Source of the DNA: Noviherbaspirillum autotrophicum
GTDB taxonomy: Bacteria; Pseudomonadota; Gammaproteobacteria; Burkholderiales; Burkholderiaceae_D
DNA length: 64,000 nt
Assembly (NCBI RefSeq): GCF_000818395.1
Contig: NZ_JWJG01000028.1
Location: forward strand, 2,463,195-2,527,194
Direction of reading: 5' to 3'
Shown here: piece by piece, positions 55,277-63,829 of the stretch
Layout: every line of letters begins with the position of its first letter
How positions within the stretch are numbered: the first letter of the stretch is position 1
Made by a program: the position numbers and the translations under genes
The notes under the pieces: generated by a model
The model's input: the letters and a program-made list of their open reading frames with translations, nothing else
Told to the model about the DNA's origin: nothing
Databases searched by the model: none

Positions 55277-55948
55277 TCAGATCGCCATATACCGGCCTGG
55301 CCGGTGATTGACGGCCAGCGTCATGTTGAGGACCGCCGCGCCGAGAAGCGAGATGGCGACTGCTCCGGGGGAAATCATGGGCAGCGACGCCAGCATGATG
55401 GCGCCGTCCAGAACAAGCTGCACCACCCCGGCGCGCAGGCCGTAACGTTCCTGCAGATAGAGCACCATCACATTGAATCCGCCCAGGCTCGCCTTGTGGC
55501 GGAACAGCACCAGCAGCCCAACTCCGCACAGCAAGCCGCCCATTGTTGCGGCATATGCTGGATGGACGCTGTTCATATTGAACACCAGCGGCAGCAGCTC
55601 CGACATGCCCGACAACAGCAGGATCGCGGTGAAGGTCTTGATGGTGAATTTCCAGCCCATCTTCTTCACGGCGAGATAGTAGAACGGCAGGTTAAGCGTG
55701 AAAAACAGCTTGCCAAAGCTGATGCCGGTGACATAGTGCAGCAGGAATGCCAGACCGACCGTTCCGCCCGTGATCAAATGTGCCTTGCCCAGCATGGCCA
55801 CGCCGAGTGAAACAAGCAGCGTTCCGGACAAGAGTGCCTGTGCGTCTTCGAACAAGGTATGCCGTGCGACCGTGGTCGAGGCTGCGGCTCCATGCGGTGC
55901 GGCGTCGGCGAGAGCGCTTTCATTCAACTTGGTTGTTTCTGGTGTCAT
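55277..55948 (-). CDS. YitT family membrane protein, FNR-linked
   Basis: 223 residues with about five membrane helices after a polar N-terminus. Conserved stretches are HLITGGTVGLAFLLHYVTGISFGKLFFTLNLPFY and HKASLGGFNVMVLYLQE. The family (DUF161/YitT) is of unknown transport function. The ATG at 55948 follows AGGA; a longer frame begins at a TTG inside the FNR box and is rejected. Confidence 0.85.
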   Translation of the reverse strand: MTPETTKLNESALADAAPHGAAASTTVARHTLFEDAQALLSGTLLVSLGVAMLGKAHLITGGTVGLAFLLHYVTGISFGKLFFTLNLPFYYLAVKKMGWKFTIKTFTAILLLSGMSELLPLVFNMNSVHPAYAATMGGLLCGVGLLVLFRHKASLGGFNVMVLYLQERYGLRAGVVQLVLDGAIMLASLPMISPGAVAISLLGAAVLNMTLAVNHRPGRYMAI

Positions 55949-56066
55949 GTTGATTCCTGTCCTGTGGCGCTTTGGTAAAGCGCGTCCGGATCTGTAATGG
56001 CGTACCGGATAGGCAGCGCCGGTTTCGATGGACCGCCAGCTTAGACCACACAACAAGCAATAAAAA

Positions 56067-56080
56067 TTGACCGTGGTCAA
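56067..56080. promoter_or_regulatory. FNR box upstream of the YitT gene
   Basis: TTGACCGTGGTCAA is a perfect palindrome matching the FNR consensus. On the minus strand a -10-like TAAGCT at 56043-56038 is centred 33 bp away, giving a start near 56032 and a leader of about 84 nt. No comparable -10 faces the acyl-CoA dehydrogenase. The rest of the gap to 56335 shows no gene. Confidence 0.78.
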
Positions 56081-56335
56081 GAATATTCAAAGATGAAAAT
56101 CGGGTGCGGCCCGTGTTTCATGCTCCTGTCGCCTCCATGAAAAAGAGGCGAGCCTGCTGCATCGCGGTCTGGCGAACGGTGCCTGCGGCGTGCAGCATGG
56201 TATGCGCAAATTTTATCGAATGCAATCACAACTATTCATTTGAATGATGGAGCGGATCGCCTTACGATTTGCGTGACGCCTCCTACTGGTGGTCCGCGCT
56301 TCCGACTTTGTTTGGGCAGATACTGAAAGATCAAC

Positions 56336-57586
56336 ATGGACTTTGAATACTCACCGAAGGTGCAGCAGTTGCGGCGCAAGCTGCTCGACTTCATGGATAA
56401 CTATGTCGTGCCGAACATTCCATTATGGCGGCAGGAAGTAGATAGCGGCCACCTGCATCCACCCTGCATGGAAGACTTGAAGGAGCTTGCGAAGTCGGAA
56501 GGATTGTGGAACCTGTTCCTGCCTTCGCTCGACGCCGATGCGCCCGGCCAGGGACTGTCGAACCTGGAATATGCCCCGCTGGCGGAGATCATGGGGCGCG
56601 TACACTGGGCAGCCGAGATCTTCAATTGCAGCGCCCCGGACTCCGGCAATATCGAGCTGCTGCATATGTTCGGCAACGACGAGCAGCAGCGGCGCTGGCT
56701 TGCTCCGCTACTGGACGGCAGCATCCGTTCTTGCTTTGCGATGAGTGAGCCTGACGTGGCGTCGTCCGACGCGACCAATATCCAGATTTCGATCCGCCGT
56801 GTCGGGGACGAGTATGTGATCAACGGGCGCAAGTGGTTCATTTCCGGCGCTGCTCATCCGCTGTGCAAGTTCGCGATCTTGATGGGCGTGACCGATCCAA
56901 ACGCCGAAGCGCACCGGCGCCAGAGCATGGTGATCGTGCCGTTCGACACGCCGGGCTTGAAGGTGGTGCGCGACATCCCGGTGATGAACCACCATTTCCC
57001 CGGCGGCCATTGCGAACTGGTGTTCCGCGATGTGCGGGTGCCGTGCTCTAATCTGATCCAGGAGGAAGGCGCCGGTTTCGCGATCGCCCAGGCGCGCCTG
57101 GGCCCGGGCCGGATTCATCATTGCATGCGCTCCATCGGCCAGGCGGAACTGGCGCTGGAGCTGATGTGCGAGCGCGCGGCGGAGCGCCGCACTTTTGGAC
57201 GCTATCTGCACCAGCACGGCGCGGTCGCCGACTGGATCGCGCAATCGCGCATGGAGATCGAGCAGGCGCGATTGCTGGTGCTGAAGACTGCCTGGCTGAT
57301 TGACCGCCACGGCGCCAAGGGGGCATTGCGCGAAATCGCGATGATCAAGGCGATCGTGCCGCGCATGCAGACGACTATCTGCGAGCGCGCGATGCAAGCG
57401 TTCGGCGCAATGGGTTTGAGCCCGGACACGCCACTGGCGGAGTTGTGGACCTGGGGCCGGGTGCTGCGGATCGCCGACGGGCCGGACGAAGTGCACCTGC
57501 GCACCGTGGCAAAGTTGGAAATGGCGGCAGCCGGCGAGCGCCGCGGAAGCACGCTGCCGTACATGAATGCGCCCGAGCTCGCCTGA
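56336..57586 (+). CDS. Acyl-CoA dehydrogenase
   Basis: 416 residues of ACAD10/11-like type. FAD and substrate stretches visible are CFAMSEPDVASSDATNIQ, GRKWFISGAAHP, GPGRIHHCMRSIGQAE and QAFGAMGLSPDTPLAELWTWGRVLRIADGPDEVHLRT. It oxidises acyl-CoA at C2-C3 and passes electrons to electron-transfer flavoprotein. Chain length cannot be read from sequence. Monocistronic. Confidence 0.92.
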   Translation: MDFEYSPKVQQLRRKLLDFMDNYVVPNIPLWRQEVDSGHLHPPCMEDLKELAKSEGLWNLFLPSLDADAPGQGLSNLEYAPLAEIMGRVHWAAEIFNCSAPDSGNIELLHMFGNDEQQRRWLAPLLDGSIRSCFAMSEPDVASSDATNIQISIRRVGDEYVINGRKWFISGAAHPLCKFAILMGVTDPNAEAHRRQSMVIVPFDTPGLKVVRDIPVMNHHFPGGHCELVFRDVRVPCSNLIQEEGAGFAIAQARLGPGRIHHCMRSIGQAELALELMCERAAERRTFGRYLHQHGAVADWIAQSRMEIEQARLLVLKTAWLIDRHGAKGALREIAMIKAIVPRMQTTICERAMQAFGAMGLSPDTPLAELWTWGRVLRIADGPDEVHLRTVAKLEMAAAGERRGSTLPYMNAPELA

Positions 57587-57682
57587 GCGCGCAACTGAGT
57601 GCGCAAATATCAGTGCGTCGGCTCAATGCGAGTGCCTGCGACGGCGGTACGATTTCAACTTCTCTACACCGGAGGGCGAGCG

Positions 57683-57934
57683 ATGGCTCTGAAGCAGGAT
57701 TGGCGCACCGAATCGTACAAGGGCATGGAGGTGCACGTGTGCGCGCTACGTCATTCGGACGTCCCGGCGCGCTGGGATTTCACGGTCCGTATAACCCAGC
57801 CGGGCGAAGACTCCGGGTCGGAGAGCGAACTGACGGCTGAATCGGGCGACGATACCGATTATCCGAGCCGCGAGGCGGCGGTGCAGGCGGGCTTTGAAAA
57901 AGGGTATGCCATGGTGGATGAGTTGCTGAAATAG
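57683..57934 (+). CDS. Small soluble protein, function unknown
   Basis: 83 residues, mixed beta strands and one C-terminal helix (SREAAVQAGFEKGYAMVDELLK). I do not recognise a family. A GGAGGGCG ribosome-binding site precedes the ATG at 57683. Its layout (short barrel-like strands, then a helix) resembles the protein at 30084. Confidence 0.7.
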   Translation: MALKQDWRTESYKGMEVHVCALRHSDVPARWDFTVRITQPGEDSGSESELTAESGDDTDYPSREAAVQAGFEKGYAMVDELLK

Positions 57935-58002
57935 CATTGCCATCACGGTGTACGCCGTCATAAACATGCAAAATGTTCCGTCAGAAAACGTACAATGGCG
58001 GG

Positions 58003-59028
58003 ATGCTCGATTTCCACTCTTATGACTTGATCATCGACGCGCGCAGCCCGCACGAATTCGATGAAGACCACATTCCCGGCGCCATCAATCTGCCGGTTGT
58101 CAACGATGCCGAATTTGCCGAGGTCGGCACGCTGCACCGGACCGACGCGCTCGGCGCTTACCAGCTCGGCGCGCGCTATTCGTTGATGAACATTGCGCGT
58201 CATATCGAAACCCATCTGTCGAGGTATCCGGCCAAAAGCAAGATCCTTGTCTACTGTTTCCGAGGCGGCAAGCGCAGCAAAGTCTGGTTCGACGTGCTCG
58301 ATACCATTGGCTATCGTGTCGAAAAGCTCAAGGGCGGCTGGAAAACATATCGGCGCTGGGTTAACGAACAGCTCGCGAGCCTGCCCGCCAATTATCGCTA
58401 CATCGTACTGTCGGGATCGACCGGGTGCGGCAAGACGCGCCTGCTGCACGCATTGCACGAGCGCGGCGCGCAGGTGCTCGACCTCGAGGGGATTGCCGTC
58501 CATCGTGGCTCCATCATTGGTGCCGTGCCCGGCAAGGCGCAACCGACGCAAAAGATGTTCGACAGCCTGCTGCTGCGCCGCATGTCCGAGCTCGACCCGG
58601 CGCGTCCGGTCTGGGTGGAAGCGGAAAGCAAGAAGATCGGCCAGGTGCAGTTGCCTGAATTGCTGCTGGCAACCATGCGCAAGGGAACGCTCATCCCCGT
58701 CGATGCCGCCATGCCGCAACGGGTGCAACTGCTGCGTGAAGACTACCATCACTTCGAGCTGGATCCGGCCGCGCTGATCGAACGGCTATCACATCTGCGC
58801 GCGCTGGTGGGCGGCGCCGAATTCGAGGAATGGCAAGTGCTGGCCGAGCAGAAGCGGGTGCCGGAACTGTTCGAACGCCTGATGCGCAACCATTACGATC
58901 CGAGCTACCGCCGTTCCATCGTACGCAATTACCCGGAAATCGATGCTTCGCCTAAACTCATGCTCGACGATTTGTCACACCAGGGATTGCTGCCGGTGGC
59001 CGAGAAGCTCGCGGCGCAATTCGGCTGA
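58003..59028 (+). CDS. mnmH: tRNA 2-selenouridine synthase (SelU/MnmH)
   Basis: 341 residues. An N-terminal rhodanese domain (LIIDARSPHEFDEDHIPGAINLP, active-site Cys in VYCFRGGKRS) is followed by a P-loop domain (GSTGCGKTRLL). It replaces 2-thiouridine by 2-selenouridine at tRNA wobble positions, with geranylated intermediates. A TACAAT -10-like box at 57991-57996 lies 6 bp before this ATG, so a leaderless start or the upstream ATG at 57973 (10 codons longer) is possible. Confidence 0.9.
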   Translation: MLDFHSYDLIIDARSPHEFDEDHIPGAINLPVVNDAEFAEVGTLHRTDALGAYQLGARYSLMNIARHIETHLSRYPAKSKILVYCFRGGKRSKVWFDVLDTIGYRVEKLKGGWKTYRRWVNEQLASLPANYRYIVLSGSTGCGKTRLLHALHERGAQVLDLEGIAVHRGSIIGAVPGKAQPTQKMFDSLLLRRMSELDPARPVWVEAESKKIGQVQLPELLLATMRKGTLIPVDAAMPQRVQLLREDYHHFELDPAALIERLSHLRALVGGAEFEEWQVLAEQKRVPELFERLMRNHYDPSYRRSIVRNYPEIDASPKLMLDDLSHQGLLPVAEKLAAQFG

Positions 59029-59055
59029 GCATTTCTCCAGCCGCTTTTCCGTCGC

Positions 59056-60285
59056 TCAGCCGAAAAACCAGTAGCAGACCACGATCGATGCAATCACGCC
59101 GGCAGCATCGGCCGCCAGCGCGCAGCCGACCGCATGGCGGGCGCGCTGAATACCGACCGCGCCGAAATACACCGCCAGCACATAGAACGTCGTTTCGGTG
59201 CTGCCCTGGACGGTTGCCGCGACCAGCGCCGGAAAACTGTCAACGCCCATGGTTTTCATGGTTTCGATCAGCATGGCGCGCGCAGCGCTGCCGGAGAACG
59301 GTTTGACCAGCGCGGTCGGCAGCGCGTCGACGAAGCGGGTATCCCAGCCGGCGGCTTGCGCGACGTAACGCAGGCCGTCGAGCACCGCGTCAAGTGCGCC
59401 GGACGCGCGCAGCACGCCCACCGCGCAGAGCATGGCGACCAGATACGGCAACAGGTTTTTCGCCACGTCGAAGCCTTCGCGCGCGCCCTCGATGAAGCTT
59501 TCGTAAAGCGGGACGCGGCGCAGCGCTCCGCATAACAAAAAGAGCAGGATTAGGCCAAACAGCACAAGGTTGCCGAGCAGCGAAGACAGCGCGCCAAGCG
59601 CTGCCGCCGACATACCGGCCAAGCCGGTCATCAAGCCGCCGAGCAGCAGCGCAAGCGCGGCCAGCCAGGCCAGCACGACCGGGTCCCACAGCCTCAGGCG
59701 CTGCATCAGGGCGACCGACAGCAGTCCCACCAGGCTGGAAGCGCTGGTGGCAATCAGGATTGGCAGGAACACCATGGTCGGGTCGTGCGCGCCTTGCTGC
59801 AAGCGATACATGAAGATCGAGACTGGCAGCAGCGTCAGCGACGATGCATTCAGGACCAGGAACAGGATCTGGGCATTGCTGGCAGTCTTGGGATCGGGAT
59901 TGAGCTCTTGCAGCGCGCGCATCGCCTTGAGGCCGATCGGCGTCGCCGCGTTGTCCAGCCCCAGCGCGTTTGCTGTGAAGTTCAGGGTAATCAATCCCAG
60001 TGCCGGATGGCCGGGCGGGACCTCGGGCATTAACCGGCGAAATAGCGGCCCCAGCAGCCGGGCCAGCAGATCGACGATCCCGGCTTTTTCCGCGATGCGC
60101 AGGAAGCCCAGCCACAGGGTGAGGGTGCCGAACAGCAGGACCATTACTTCGACCGACAGCCGCGCCATGGCAAACAGGCTTTCCACCATGGCAGAAAACA
60201 CGGCGGGATCGCCGCCGCCCAGCCAGCGCCAGAATGCGCTGGCGGCGGCGATCAGGAAAAAGCCCAGCCACAGGCCATTGAGCAT
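59056..60285 (-). CDS. Nucleoside-recognition (SpmA-SpmB fusion) membrane protein
   Basis: 409 residues, many helices, with two Gate domains. The first half has TLNFTANALGLDNAATPIGLKAM (SpmA signature), and the second half has LLPYLVAMLCAVGVLR and ATVQGSTETTFYVLAVYFGAVG (SpmB signature). In spore formers SpmA and SpmB are separate; fused versions are common in proteobacteria, which do not sporulate. The transport role is unknown. Confidence 0.88.
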   Translation of the reverse strand: MLNGLWLGFFLIAAASAFWRWLGGGDPAVFSAMVESLFAMARLSVEVMVLLFGTLTLWLGFLRIAEKAGIVDLLARLLGPLFRRLMPEVPPGHPALGLITLNFTANALGLDNAATPIGLKAMRALQELNPDPKTASNAQILFLVLNASSLTLLPVSIFMYRLQQGAHDPTMVFLPILIATSASSLVGLLSVALMQRLRLWDPVVLAWLAALALLLGGLMTGLAGMSAAALGALSSLLGNLVLFGLILLFLLCGALRRVPLYESFIEGAREGFDVAKNLLPYLVAMLCAVGVLRASGALDAVLDGLRYVAQAAGWDTRFVDALPTALVKPFSGSAARAMLIETMKTMGVDSFPALVAATVQGSTETTFYVLAVYFGAVGIQRARHAVGCALAADAAGVIASIVVCYWFFG

Positions 60286-60422
60286 TCGGAGTCCTTCGAA
60301 TTAGATGATGAGGCGGGCAAGATGCCGCGCGGATTTGCGTCGGCGAATATTAATATGTCGGGTGTCAAACAGGCTAGTTGAAAAGCTTTTGCGCTATCGG
60401 AAGTTCAGTGTAATATTCCACC

Positions 60423-60489
60423 CGCATTAAAAAAATCCACCCAAGGATGACGGAGACAGGAGCCCGCGCATAGCGCGGGCTTTATTTTT
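60423..60489 (+). ncRNA. Candidate small RNA 1 with intrinsic terminator
   Basis: A promoter-like pair (TTTTGC at 60387, TAATAT at 60411) precedes a short segment that ends in a strong terminator: AGCCCGCGC (60461-60469) with GCGCGGGCT (60473-60481), then TTATTTTT. It is antisense in direction to both neighbouring genes. The RNA body carries GGAGACAGGA (60452-60461). An 8-codon ORF from the ATG at 60447 is also possible. Confidence 0.5.
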
Positions 60490-60551
60490 CCGGTAAGAGT
60501 TAGTGATATTGGAAGTTGTTATATCTGATATCACAACAATAAAGAGGAAGT

Positions 60552-60643
60552 ATTTGCGGCGCTGCCGTATGATCGTTCCTGTCTCCTCCAACTCTCCTTG
60601 AATTGGATTTAACCCGCTACCGCAAGGCTGGCGGGTTTTTTTT
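60552..60643 (+). ncRNA. Candidate small RNA 2 with intrinsic terminator
   Basis: A C/U-rich segment with anti-Shine-Dalgarno-like CTCCTCC and CTCTCCTT ends in a second terminator: AACCCGC (60611-60617) with GCGGGTT (60631-60637) followed by a long T-run. It contains TCCTGTCTCC (60577-60586), the perfect complement of a stretch in candidate 1. A 23-bp near-palindrome lies upstream at 60515-60537. The start is approximate. Confidence 0.5.
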
Positions 60644-60676
60644 CGCCTTCGGATTTACAGGAGTCGCCGATATGGC

Positions 60677-61546
60677 TCAGGCGCGCGCGAGGATGGAAAG
60701 CGCGACGCGTCGCGCGCTGGGCAGGAAACGGCCTATCGTGGCAAGCAATTCATCTTCTCCGACCGGTTTTCCCAGATAGGCATCGCAGCCGGCCCAGCTG
60801 CCGCGAAACTTGTCGAAAGGCGAGGATTTGCTGCTTAACATGACGACGGCCGTTTCCCGGGTGGCGGGATCCGACTTGATGCGCTTGCAGACCTGGTAGC
60901 CATCCATGCCCGGCATGACGACATCGAGGAAGATGCAGGTATAGCGCTTGGCTTGCGCCATGCCGACTGCGGCTTCGCCGTTTTCGGCGTAGTCGACGTC
61001 GAAGCGGAACGGAGCGAGCCTGGAACGCATGAAGGCCCGCACGGTCGCACTATCGTCGACGACCAGCACCGATTCGGCGGGGGCAGGCGCAAGGAATTCG
61101 GGCGGCGGAGCGTGGCGGTCGACTGCGCGCCGGAAGCTCCTGCCGTCCCATTGTCCTTCGGCCGAAGCCGGACGGCCGCTGCGCATTGTTAATGCCGCTA
61201 GCATGGTCTGGTCGAGCAGTTCGAACAGCTTCATCCAGCGGATCGGCTTCTCGACGACAGGCCAAGGCGACGCGTCCGGTACGCGTCCGACTAGCAGTGC
61301 AGGCGCATAGGCGTTTGGCACGCGCTGCTGCAATTGCTGCAAACCGGATGGATTGTCGGCATTAACCAGATAGACGTCGGCGCGTTCCGTTGGCCCAGTC
61401 GGTTCGGCGTAACAAAATGCGCGTCTGCCCGTCAATCGGAAGGTGGACGCCAGTAACGCCTTTTCCGTTTCGGAAAAACCAAGCATTTCGAGGACGAAAC
61501 GCTGGTTGTGGGGCTTGGTGTCCTGCTGCGCGAGCGTCTGGTTCAT
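60677..61546 (-). CDS. Response regulator with C-terminal receiver and unknown N-terminal domain
   Basis: 289 residues. The N-terminal 150 residues are of unknown type. The C-terminal receiver (about 160-280) has VVDDSATVRAF, phospho-acceptor in FLDVVMPGMDGYQVC and the Lys in YLGKPVGEDEL. This layout recalls twitching-motility regulators (PilG-like). There is no DNA-binding domain. No partner kinase is adjacent. Confidence 0.87.
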   Translation of the reverse strand: MNQTLAQQDTKPHNQRFVLEMLGFSETEKALLASTFRLTGRRAFCYAEPTGPTERADVYLVNADNPSGLQQLQQRVPNAYAPALLVGRVPDASPWPVVEKPIRWMKLFELLDQTMLAALTMRSGRPASAEGQWDGRSFRRAVDRHAPPPEFLAPAPAESVLVVDDSATVRAFMRSRLAPFRFDVDYAENGEAAVGMAQAKRYTCIFLDVVMPGMDGYQVCKRIKSDPATRETAVVMLSSKSSPFDKFRGSWAGCDAYLGKPVGEDELLATIGRFLPSARRVALSILARA

Positions 61547-61815
61547 AGGGAAGTCTGCTGGAAAGATGAATGCCAGGGCGTTGTTCGACGTGATTGCTGA
61601 AATGATAACAGGATGAGATGCTGCAAGGAACTAATTGGCACTTGAGAGGCATAAGATACGTCGCCGATGTCGGTATCAACAATAGGTTGCATGCGCATCA
61701 AGTACAATCCGGCCTTCGCAGGAAACCATGAACAGTTCCCGTTTGCCTAAGTCGATGACGGCAAAAGGAATCGGCTTCTAGGGCGTCAGTTCAATAACAA
61801 TTCCCAAGGTGTCTC

Positions 61816-63693
61816 GTGTCTTCCGAGCATACAAAAGACAGTCTCAGAACCCTCACGCTTGCTGCCATCGGTATCGTCTACGGCGATATCGGAACCAGTC
61901 CCCTGTACACCATGAAAGAGGTGTTCTCCGCCGAGCACGGTGTTGCGCTCACGCCCGCCAATCTGCTCGGCGTGGTGTCGCTGATCCTGTGGGGACTAAC
62001 CATCATCGTCTCGCTGAAGTACGTCTCGCTGATTCTGCGCGCGGATAACCGTGGCGAGGGCGGCATCATGGCTTTGATGGCACTCGCGCTGTCTTCGGTG
62101 ACGACGAAGTCGCGCTGGTATCAGCCGGTGATGCTCGCCGGCCTGGCGGGGGCCGCGCTGTTTTTCGGCGATGGCGTGATCACCCCGGCCATTTCGGTTT
62201 TGTCTGCTGTCGAAGGCCTTGGGATTGCGACCCCGGTGCTGGAACCCTACGTGGTGCCGCTCACGGTGGCGGTGCTGGTCGGCCTGTACATGGCGCAGCA
62301 TCATGGCACGGCGGGGATCGGCAAGTGGTTCGGGCCGATCGTGTTGATCTGGTTCCTGGCCTTGGCGGCGATGGGCATGATCAATATCGTGCGCAACCCC
62401 GCCATTCTCGAAGCTATCAATCCGCTTCATGCACTGGAATTCATGACGCGTAACAGCTGGCTGGCATTCGTCGCGCTGGGCGCTGTGGTGCTCGCGTTTA
62501 CCGGCGCCGAGGCCTTGTATGCGGACATGGGACATTTCGGCAAGCGGCCGATTCGCATGGCCTGGTTTTTCGTGGTGTTTCCCGGCTTGGCGTTGAACTA
62601 TCTGGGGCAGGGGGCGCTACTGCTGGCCAATCCCGCTGCTGTCGTCAATCCGTTTTATCACCAGCTCGGGCCGTGGAGCATTTACCCGCTGGTGGTCCTG
62701 TCGACCATTGCCACCGTCATCGCTTCGCAGGCGACCATTTCAGGCACCTTCTCCATGACGCACCAGGCGATCGCCCTCGGCTTCTTGCCGCGCATGCGCA
62801 TCCTGTACACGTCGGAGCGCGAAATCGGGCAGATCTACATTCCACTGATGAACTGGCTGCAGCTGTGCGCCGTGGTGCTGGCGGTAATCGGCTTCGGTTC
62901 GTCGTCCAAGTTGGCGTCGGCCTACGGCATCGCGGTGACCCTGACGATGCTGATCACGACCGTCTTGACCTTCTTCGTGATCCGCTACCGCTGGCACTAC
63001 AACCTGCTGCTGTGCGCGCTGGCGACCGGCTTCTTTTTCATCATCGACCTCGCCTTCGTGTCGGCCAACTCGCTGAAGATCGTGCATGGCGGCTGGTTTC
63101 CGATCCTGCTGGGCGCGGTGATGATCACGATCATGCTGACCTGGAGAGACGGGCGCCATCTGGTTTATGAAAACCTGAAAAAGCACATGATTCCGATCGA
63201 GGAATTCCTGCGGTCGCTGTTCATCAGTCCGCCGACGCGGGTGGAAGGAACGGCGATTTTCTTTCGCGCGGAAGGCGATGGGGTACCGCATGCGATGCTG
63301 CATAACCTGCTGCACAACAAGGTGCTGCACGAACGGACCGTGTTCCTGACGGTCACTAATGCGGACATCCCGACCATAGCGCCGGAAGAACGCATACAGA
63401 TCGAGCCGCTCGGGCACGAGTGCTACCAAGTCAATGTCCGCTATGGCTTCAAGGACGAGCGCGATATCCCGCATGCGCTGGAACTGTGCGCGAAGAAGGG
63501 GCTGGCGCTCGACATGATGAATACCTCGTTCTTCATCGCGCGCCAGACCGTGATTCCGCGCGTCGGATCGGGAATGGCGATGTGGCGCGAGGCGTTGTAT
63601 GCGACGATGTCGCGCAACGCGCGCGATGCCGCCGATTATTATCGGGTGCCAAGCAACCGGGTGATCGAATTGGGAACACAGGTCGAGATCTGA
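61816..63693 (+). CDS. kup: Kup/Trk-type low-affinity K+ transporter
   Basis: 625 residues, 12 membrane helices (about 10-440) and a C-terminal cytoplasmic domain. Conserved stretches are LTLAAIGIVYGDIGTSPLYTMKEVF and LGQGALLL, and the C-terminus LDMMNTSFFIARQTVIPR is typical. The start is GTG at 61816, weakly preceded by AAGGT. A 17-codon ORF (61728-61781) with AGGAA lies upstream and could be a leader. Confidence 0.93.
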   Translation: MSSEHTKDSLRTLTLAAIGIVYGDIGTSPLYTMKEVFSAEHGVALTPANLLGVVSLILWGLTIIVSLKYVSLILRADNRGEGGIMALMALALSSVTTKSRWYQPVMLAGLAGAALFFGDGVITPAISVLSAVEGLGIATPVLEPYVVPLTVAVLVGLYMAQHHGTAGIGKWFGPIVLIWFLALAAMGMINIVRNPAILEAINPLHALEFMTRNSWLAFVALGAVVLAFTGAEALYADMGHFGKRPIRMAWFFVVFPGLALNYLGQGALLLANPAAVVNPFYHQLGPWSIYPLVVLSTIATVIASQATISGTFSMTHQAIALGFLPRMRILYTSEREIGQIYIPLMNWLQLCAVVLAVIGFGSSSKLASAYGIAVTLTMLITTVLTFFVIRYRWHYNLLLCALATGFFFIIDLAFVSANSLKIVHGGWFPILLGAVMITIMLTWRDGRHLVYENLKKHMIPIEEFLRSLFISPPTRVEGTAIFFRAEGDGVPHAMLHNLLHNKVLHERTVFLTVTNADIPTIAPEERIQIEPLGHECYQVNVRYGFKDERDIPHALELCAKKGLALDMMNTSFFIARQTVIPRVGSGMAMWREALYATMSRNARDAADYYRVPSNRVIELGTQVEI

Positions 63694-63756
63694 GCGATCT
63701 TCCGAGGCGGCGTATTTCTGCCTGATTTTCTTGGCGAAGCATGGATTTTTCACAAG

Positions 63757-63776
63757 TACTGTTTATTTATACAGTA
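63757..63776. promoter_or_regulatory. LexA (SOS) box upstream of the last gene
   Basis: TACTGTTTATTTATACAGTA has the CTGT-N8-ACAG core of the proteobacterial LexA site and is nearly the E. coli consensus. It lies 54 bp before the ATG at 63830. A second half-site ATACAGTA follows at 63783-63790. Confidence 0.8.
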
Positions 63777-63829
63777 ATTGTGATACAGTAATGCTTCGTT
63801 CAATGCTGTTATCAGGGAGGAGAACTGCC

